Source: Streptomyces sp. NRRL F-4489 (GTDB taxonomy: Bacteria; Actinomycetota; Actinomycetes; Streptomycetales; Streptomycetaceae). Taken from it: 26,474 nt of DNA. The stretch spans positions 1 through 26,474 of the forward strand of contig NZ_LLZI01000285.1 of NCBI RefSeq assembly GCF_001509485.1, given 5' to 3'. This document shows positions 22,546 to 26,474 of this stretch, piece after piece. The notes under the pieces were generated by a model. It did no database searches. It saw only the letters and a program-made list of their open reading frames with translations, and had not been told where the DNA came from. The number at the start of each line of letters is the position of its first letter. Within the stretch, counting starts at the first letter, position 1. The translations under genes were made by a program, and so were the position numbers.

Positions 22546-24344
22546 CCGCCCCCGCCCCCCACCAGCCCGCCCAGGACGCCGTCGCCCACCTCACCCCCGC
22601 CCTGTGGGCCCGCGCCAACCGCGCCCTGATCCGCAAGGCCCTCGCCGAATTCGCCCACGAACGGCTGCTCACCCCCGAACCCCTCGACGACACCGGCCGC
22701 TACGCCGTCCACGCCGACGACACCGCCACCACCTACCGCTTCACCGCCCGCAGACGCGCCCTGGACCACTGGCAGATCGACCCGGACAGCATCACCCGCC
22801 ACCGCGACGGCACCGAACTCCCCCTGGACGCCCTGGACTTCATCACCGAGTTCCGCACCTCGCTCGGCCTGTCCGACACCGTCCTCCCGGTCTACCTCGA
22901 GGAGATCAGCTCCACCCTCTCCGGCACCGCCTACAAACTCGCCGGCAAGGCCACCCCCGCCGCCGAGCTGGCCACCGCCTCTTTCCAGGCCATCGAGACC
23001 GGCATGACCGAGGGCCACCCCTGCTTCGTCGCCAACAACGGCCGCCTCGGCTTCGGCATCCACGAGTACCACGCCTACGCCCCCGAGGCCGCCGCCCCGC
23101 TCCAGCTGCTCTGGCTGGCCGCCCACCGCGACCACACCACCTTCACCGCCGGCGCCGGCCTCGACTACGACACCCTCATCGACGCCGAACTCCCCCCGGA
23201 GACCCGCGCCCGCTTCGCCGCCACCCTCACCGGCCTCGGCCTCGACCCCGACGCCTACTACCTCTTCCCCACCCACCCCTGGCAGTGGTGGAACAAGCTC
23301 TCCGTCACCTTCGCCGCCGAGGTCGCCCAGCGCCGCCTGGTCTGCCTGGGCCCCGGCGACGACCACTACCTCGCCCAGCAGTCCATCCGCACCTTCTTCA
23401 ACACCAGCCACCCCGAGAAGCACTACGTCAAAACCGCCCTGTCGGTCCTCAACATGGGCTTCATGCGCGGCCTGTCCGCCTCGTACATGGAGGCCACCCC
23501 GGCCATCAACGACTGGCTGGCCCGCCTGATCGACGCCGACGACACCTTCCGCGCCGCCCGCTTCTCGATCATCCGCGAGCGCGCCGCCATCGGCTACCAC
23601 CACCGCCAGTACGAGGCCGCCACCGAGAAGGGCTCCCCGTACCGCAAGATGCTCGCCGCCCTCTGGCGCGAGAGCCCGGTCCCCACCCTCGCCCCCGGCC
23701 GGCGGCCGGCCACCATGGCGTCCCTCCTCCACACCGACCGCGACGGCGCGTCCTTCGCCGCCGCCCTCATCGCCGAGTCCGGCCTGGCCCCCGAGGACTG
23801 GCTCCGCCGCTACCTCGACGCCTACCTCACCCCCGTCCTGCACGCCTTCTACGCCTACGACCTGGTCTTCATGCCGCACGGCGAGAACGCCATCCTGGTC
23901 ATCGAGGACGGCGCGGTGGAACGGGTGATCTTCAAGGACATCGCCGAGGAGATCGCCGTGATGTCCGCCGACGCCGTGCTCCCGCCCGAGGTCGAACGCA
24001 TCCGCGCCGACGTCCCCGAGGACAAGAAGCTGCTGTCCGTCTTCACCGACGTCTTCGACTGCTTCTTCCGCTTCCTGTCCGCCACCCTCGACGACCTCGG
24101 CGTCCTGGACGAGGACACCTTCTGGCGCACGGTCGCCGCCACCGTCACCGACTACCAGGCGGCCCACCCCCACCTCGCCGACCGCTTCGCGGCCTACGAC
24201 ATGTTCGCCCCCGAGTTCGCCCTCTCCTGCCTCAACCGCCTCCAGCTGCGCAACAACGAGCAGATGGTCGACCTCCAGGACCCGGCCGGCGCCCTCCAGC
24301 TCATCGGCACCCTCCGCAACCCCATCGCCCCGTACGCCCCCTGA
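22542..24344 (+). CDS. desD: Desferrioxamine synthetase DesD (NIS synthetase)
   Basis: This 600-residue IucA/IucC-family NRPS-independent siderophore synthetase should adenylate the succinyl carboxylate with ATP, oligomerise N-hydroxy-N-succinylcadaverine and macrocyclise it to desferrioxamine E or related products. The palm-thumb-fingers fold is marked by EGHPCFVANNGRLGFG (about 157-171), FPTHPWQWWNKL (about 242-253), SIRTFFNTSHPEKHYVKTAL (281-300, ATP-binding Arg/Ser/His/Lys), and MPHGENAILVIEDG (about 443-456). I chose the ATG that overlaps the desC stop. The in-frame sequence upstream lies inside desC and is not homologous. It is the last gene of the operon, followed by a strong hairpin. 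Confidence 0.95.
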   Translation: MTAPAPHQPAQDAVAHLTPALWARANRALIRKALAEFAHERLLTPEPLDDTGRYAVHADDTATTYRFTARRRALDHWQIDPDSITRHRDGTELPLDALDFITEFRTSLGLSDTVLPVYLEEISSTLSGTAYKLAGKATPAAELATASFQAIETGMTEGHPCFVANNGRLGFGIHEYHAYAPEAAAPLQLLWLAAHRDHTTFTAGAGLDYDTLIDAELPPETRARFAATLTGLGLDPDAYYLFPTHPWQWWNKLSVTFAAEVAQRRLVCLGPGDDHYLAQQSIRTFFNTSHPEKHYVKTALSVLNMGFMRGLSASYMEATPAINDWLARLIDADDTFRAARFSIIRERAAIGYHHRQYEAATEKGSPYRKMLAALWRESPVPTLAPGRRPATMASLLHTDRDGASFAAALIAESGLAPEDWLRRYLDAYLTPVLHAFYAYDLVFMPHGENAILVIEDGAVERVIFKDIAEEIAVMSADAVLPPEVERIRADVPEDKKLLSVFTDVFDCFFRFLSATLDDLGVLDEDTFWRTVAATVTDYQAAHPHLADRFAAYDMFAPEFALSCLNRLQLRNNEQMVDLQDPAGALQLIGTLRNPIAPYAP

Positions 24345-24356
24345 CCCCACCCCACC

Positions 24357-24398
24357 AACGACGAAGGGCGGGCCCACCCGGACCCGCCCTTCGTCGTT
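24357..24398. terminator. Perfect 16-bp hairpin terminator after desD
   Basis: AACGACGAAGGGCGGG (24357-24372) is exactly mirrored at 24383-24398, with a 10-base loop. It starts 13 bases after the desD stop and ends 16 bases before the stop of the convergent TPR gene. It is symmetrical, so it can serve both. The T-tract is weak, as often in streptomycetes. Confidence 0.85.
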
Positions 24399-24413
24399 CT
24401 CACCTAGCCGCGG

Positions 24414-26258
24414 CTACTCACCCTTCGCCGGCCCCTCACCAGCTCCAGGCCGCTCACCCTCAACCTCACCGGCCTCGTCCTCCTCCTCGGACTCGTCCAG
24501 CGCATCGGTGAACTGCACCCCGTCCAGCTCCGCCAGCCGGTCCGACGCGTCCGTGGTCCCGGCCTGGTCGGCCTCCAGCGCCCGCGCGAACCAGTCCCGC
24601 GCCTCGTCCTCGCGCCCGACCTCCAGCAGCGCGTCCGCGTACGCGTACCGCAGCCGCGCCGTCCACGGGTGCACCGCGCTCGACGCCAGCTCCGGGCTCT
24701 GCAGCGTCACCACCGCCGCGTCGGCCTGACCCATGTCCCGCCGCGCCCCGGCCGCGACCAGCCGCATCTCGACCTGCCCGGCCCGGTCCAGCTTCTGCAC
24801 CTCCGGCTCACCGGCCATCGCCAGCGCCTTCTCCGGCCGCCCGAGCCCGCGCTCGCAGTCCGCCATGACGGGCCACAGGTCCGACCCGCCGGTCATCCGC
24901 CGCGCCGCCCGGAACTCCTTCAGCGCCTCGCCGTACTGCGCGTTGGCGTACGCCGCGAAGCCGGCCGCCTCCCGCACCGCCGCGACCCGCGACGCCAGCC
25001 GCAGCGCCACCTTCGCGTACCCGTACGCCTGCTCCGGGTCCTCGTCCAGCAGCCGCGCGACCATCACCAGGTTCTTGGCGACGTCCTCGGCCAGCGTCTT
25101 CGGCAGGCTCTGCAGCTCCTGCCGCACCGACTTGTCGATCTCGTCGCCGGTCACGTCCTCCGGGATCGGCATCCGCCTGATCGGCTCCCGGTCCCGGTCC
25201 CGCCGGTCGAACCGGTCGTCGCGCCGGTCATCCCGCCGCGGCCCGTCCCGCCGGTCATCCCGGCGGAAGCCCCCACGGTCATCACGATCCCGGCCACCGC
25301 CATACGGCCGCCGCCCCCCACGCTCGTCCCGCCGAAAGCCCCCCCGGTCATCCCGCCGGTCGTCCCTACGGAACCCACCCCGGTCATCCCGCCGGTCGTC
25401 CCCACGGAACGACCCCCGGTCATCACGGGAGAACGAGCCACGGTCATCCCGCCGCTCCCCACCGCGATCGTCCCGCCGCGGCGCGCGCTCGTCCCTGCGG
25501 AACCCCCCACGCTGATCGTCCCGATCCCGCCGGAACCCACCGCGCTCGTCCTCACGCCGGAACCCACCGCGGTCGTCCTCCCGCCGCGGCCCCCGCGCCC
25601 GGTCGTCCCGCTGGAACCCCCCACGGCTCCCACCACGGTCATCCCGCCGCTCATCCCTGCGGAAACCACCCCGGTCGTCCCGCCGGTCGTCCCTACGGAA
25701 CCCACCCCGGTCGTCGCGCCGGTCGTCACGACGCTCAACCCGCCGGTCATCGCCGCGCCGGTCATCCCTGCGGTCATCCCGCCGGTCATCCCTGCGGAAC
25801 GACCCACGGTCGTCACGGGAGAACGAGCCACGGTCATCCCGCCGCTCAGGCTGCTTTTCGCGCCGGAACCCCCCACGGTCGTCCCGCCGCTGGAACGAGC
25901 TACCGCGGTCATCGCGCCGGTCGTCCCTGCGGAAGCCCCCGCGGTCGTCACGCTGGGACGAACCCCCGCGGTCATCCCGCCGCTGGAACGAACCACCGCG
26001 GTCGTCCCGCCGGAAACCGCCCTGGCCGGCACCCCGCTGACCGCGGTCGTCGCGGCGGTCATCACGGCGGTCGTCGCGGCGGAACCCCCCGCGCTCACCA
26101 CCGCGGTTGTCCCGCGCGTCGCGGCTGTCGCGGTTGTCGCGGCCCGCGCGGTTGTCCGGCCGGTAGCCCCCACGGTCATCCCGCCGGAACCCACCACGGT
26201 CACCGGCGTCTCGCCGCGGCCGGCGCTCCGGACGATCGTCGGAAGAGTTGGTGGACAT
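24414..26258 (-). CDS. Arg/Asp-rich repeat protein with C-terminal TPR-like domain, function unknown
   Basis: This 614-residue protein starts at ATG 26258, which has AGGAG 9 bases upstream. An upstream in-frame ATG lacks a site. Residues 1-357 are low-complexity, built from units such as RRDDRGGFRRDD, with 13 GGFRR copies by my count, nearly no aliphatic residues and some RGG-like triplets. Residues about 358-590 are helical and TPR-like (EDPEQAYGYAKVALRLASRV, YGEALKEFRAARRM, GREDEARDWFARALEAD), and the last about 27 are acidic (ESEEEDEAGEVEGE). The layout suggests a disordered RNA- or protein-binding arm on a scaffold domain. Its position behind an rRNA operon fits an RNA or ribosome link, but that is inference. 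Homologues exist in streptomycetes as far as I recall, without a known role. Confidence 0.85.
   Translation of the reverse strand: MSTNSSDDRPERRPRRDAGDRGGFRRDDRGGYRPDNRAGRDNRDSRDARDNRGGERGGFRRDDRRDDRRDDRGQRGAGQGGFRRDDRGGSFQRRDDRGGSSQRDDRGGFRRDDRRDDRGSSFQRRDDRGGFRREKQPERRDDRGSFSRDDRGSFRRDDRRDDRRDDRRGDDRRVERRDDRRDDRGGFRRDDRRDDRGGFRRDERRDDRGGSRGGFQRDDRARGPRREDDRGGFRREDERGGFRRDRDDQRGGFRRDERAPRRDDRGGERRDDRGSFSRDDRGSFRGDDRRDDRGGFRRDDRRDDRGGFRRDERGGRRPYGGGRDRDDRGGFRRDDRRDGPRRDDRRDDRFDRRDRDREPIRRMPIPEDVTGDEIDKSVRQELQSLPKTLAEDVAKNLVMVARLLDEDPEQAYGYAKVALRLASRVAAVREAAGFAAYANAQYGEALKEFRAARRMTGGSDLWPVMADCERGLGRPEKALAMAGEPEVQKLDRAGQVEMRLVAAGARRDMGQADAAVVTLQSPELASSAVHPWTARLRYAYADALLEVGREDEARDWFARALEADQAGTTDASDRLAELDGVQFTDALDESEEEDEAGEVEGERPGAGEGPAKGE
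25188..26258 (-). repeat. Degenerate coding repeats encoding the Arg/Asp/Gly-rich arm
   Basis: About 1.07 kb of in-frame degenerate repeats of roughly 18- and 36-base units (the plus-strand motif is CGGTCATCCCGCCGG and variants). Some copies are identical over 35 bases (25351-25385 and 25678-25712). A longer near-duplicate that encodes the RGSFSRDDRGSF module occurs near 25400-25450 and 25795-25845. Confidence 0.85.
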
Positions 26259-26323
26259 CGACGTGACTCCTGTCTTCGGTACTGCATTCATTCTCACGCA
26301 CCGAACCCCTCGGCGCGCTCCAG

Positions 26324-26376
26324 GAAAAACAAAAGGACCCTTGGTCCCAGCGTGAACGCTGGGACCAAGGGTCCTT
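26324..26376 (-). terminator. Rho-independent terminator of the rRNA operon
   Basis: On the minus strand a perfect 20-bp stem (arms 26357-26376 and 26333-26352) with a 4-base loop is followed by a T-rich tract (TTTTGTTTTTCC, 26321-26332). It starts 7 bases after the 5S 3' end. This is the strongest terminator in the window. Confidence 0.95.
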
Positions 26377-26382
26377 AAAAAT

Positions 26383-26474
26383 TGTTCGGCGGCGTCCTAC
26401 TCTCCCACAGGGTCCCCCCTGCAGTACCATCGGCGCTGAAAGGCTTAGCTTCCGGGTTCGGAATGTAACCGGGC
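26383..26474 (-). rRNA. rrf: 5S ribosomal RNA (partial, 5' end outside the window)
   Basis: The minus strand contains the conserved 5S segments CATTCCGAACCCGGAAGCTA, AGCCTTTCAGCGCCGATGGTACTGC, GGGGGGACCCTGTGGGAGAG and the 3' end TAGGACGCCGCCGAACA, matching what is known of streptomycete 5S rRNA. About 92 of about 120 bases are visible. The 23S and 16S genes should lie to the right of the window. The 3' end is placed by family similarity and may be off by one or two bases. Confidence 0.95.

Noticed and set aside
25188..26258. Possible CRISPR or non-coding tandem repeat array
   Set aside because: The repeats are degenerate, have no constant-length spacers, keep a single coding frame with a good start site, and no cas genes are present.
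24669..26378. A 569-codon open frame on the plus strand through the repeat region (Pro/Val/Thr-rich)
   Set aside because: It is antisense to the repeats. The periodic CGGTCATCCCGCC units have no stops in this frame, so the open frame follows from the repeat composition. It has no ribosome site, no recognisable domain, and runs into the rRNA terminator.

Overview
The window is high-GC actinobacterial DNA, almost certainly from Streptomyces or a close relative. The evidence is third-position G/C bias in every gene, GTG and TTG starts, many apparently leaderless promoters, a streptomycete-type 5S rRNA at the right edge, and a complete desferrioxamine (desABCD) operon with DmdR/IdeR-type iron boxes. 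It reads as chromosomal core with one accessory-looking gene. I see no insertion sequence, phage gene, tRNA or CRISPR array.

Left part (1-4.7 kb): the 3' end of a GH15 glycosidase, then a divergent pair made of an MDR-family NADP oxidoreductase and a TetR regulator with a small palindrome between them. A PucR-type regulator and a convergent GT4 glycosyltransferase follow. A 430-base stretch without a gene separates these from recN.

Core block (5.1-11.2 kb): recN, nadK and tlyA, preceded by a small hypothetical gene, all on the minus strand. A secreted S41 lipoprotein protease gene lies on the plus strand between recN and nadK and splits what is usually a tlyA-nadK-recN operon. A small SCP2-like gene diverges from the hypothetical gene.

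Iron block (11.1-24.4 kb): a FecCD-type importer (two permeases and an ATPase, minus strand) diverges across an iron box from a Tat-type siderophore-binding lipoprotein and a siderophore-interacting flavoprotein (plus strand). A HAD-IIA phosphatase and a DUF1015 gene intervene. A second iron box then heads desA-desB-desC-desD, whose junctions overlap or are close, ending in a perfect 16-bp hairpin. Together these genes make desferrioxamine from lysine, take the ferric complex back up and probably release the iron, all under iron repression.

Right edge (24.4-26.5 kb): a minus-strand gene for a 614-residue protein with about 357 residues of Arg/Asp/Gly-rich repeats, a TPR-like domain and an acidic tail. 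It starts about 65 bases beyond the strong terminator of an rRNA operon, whose 5S gene is cut by the window end. This protein is the least explained item here.

All calls come from reading the sequence and from family knowledge. No database search was run.
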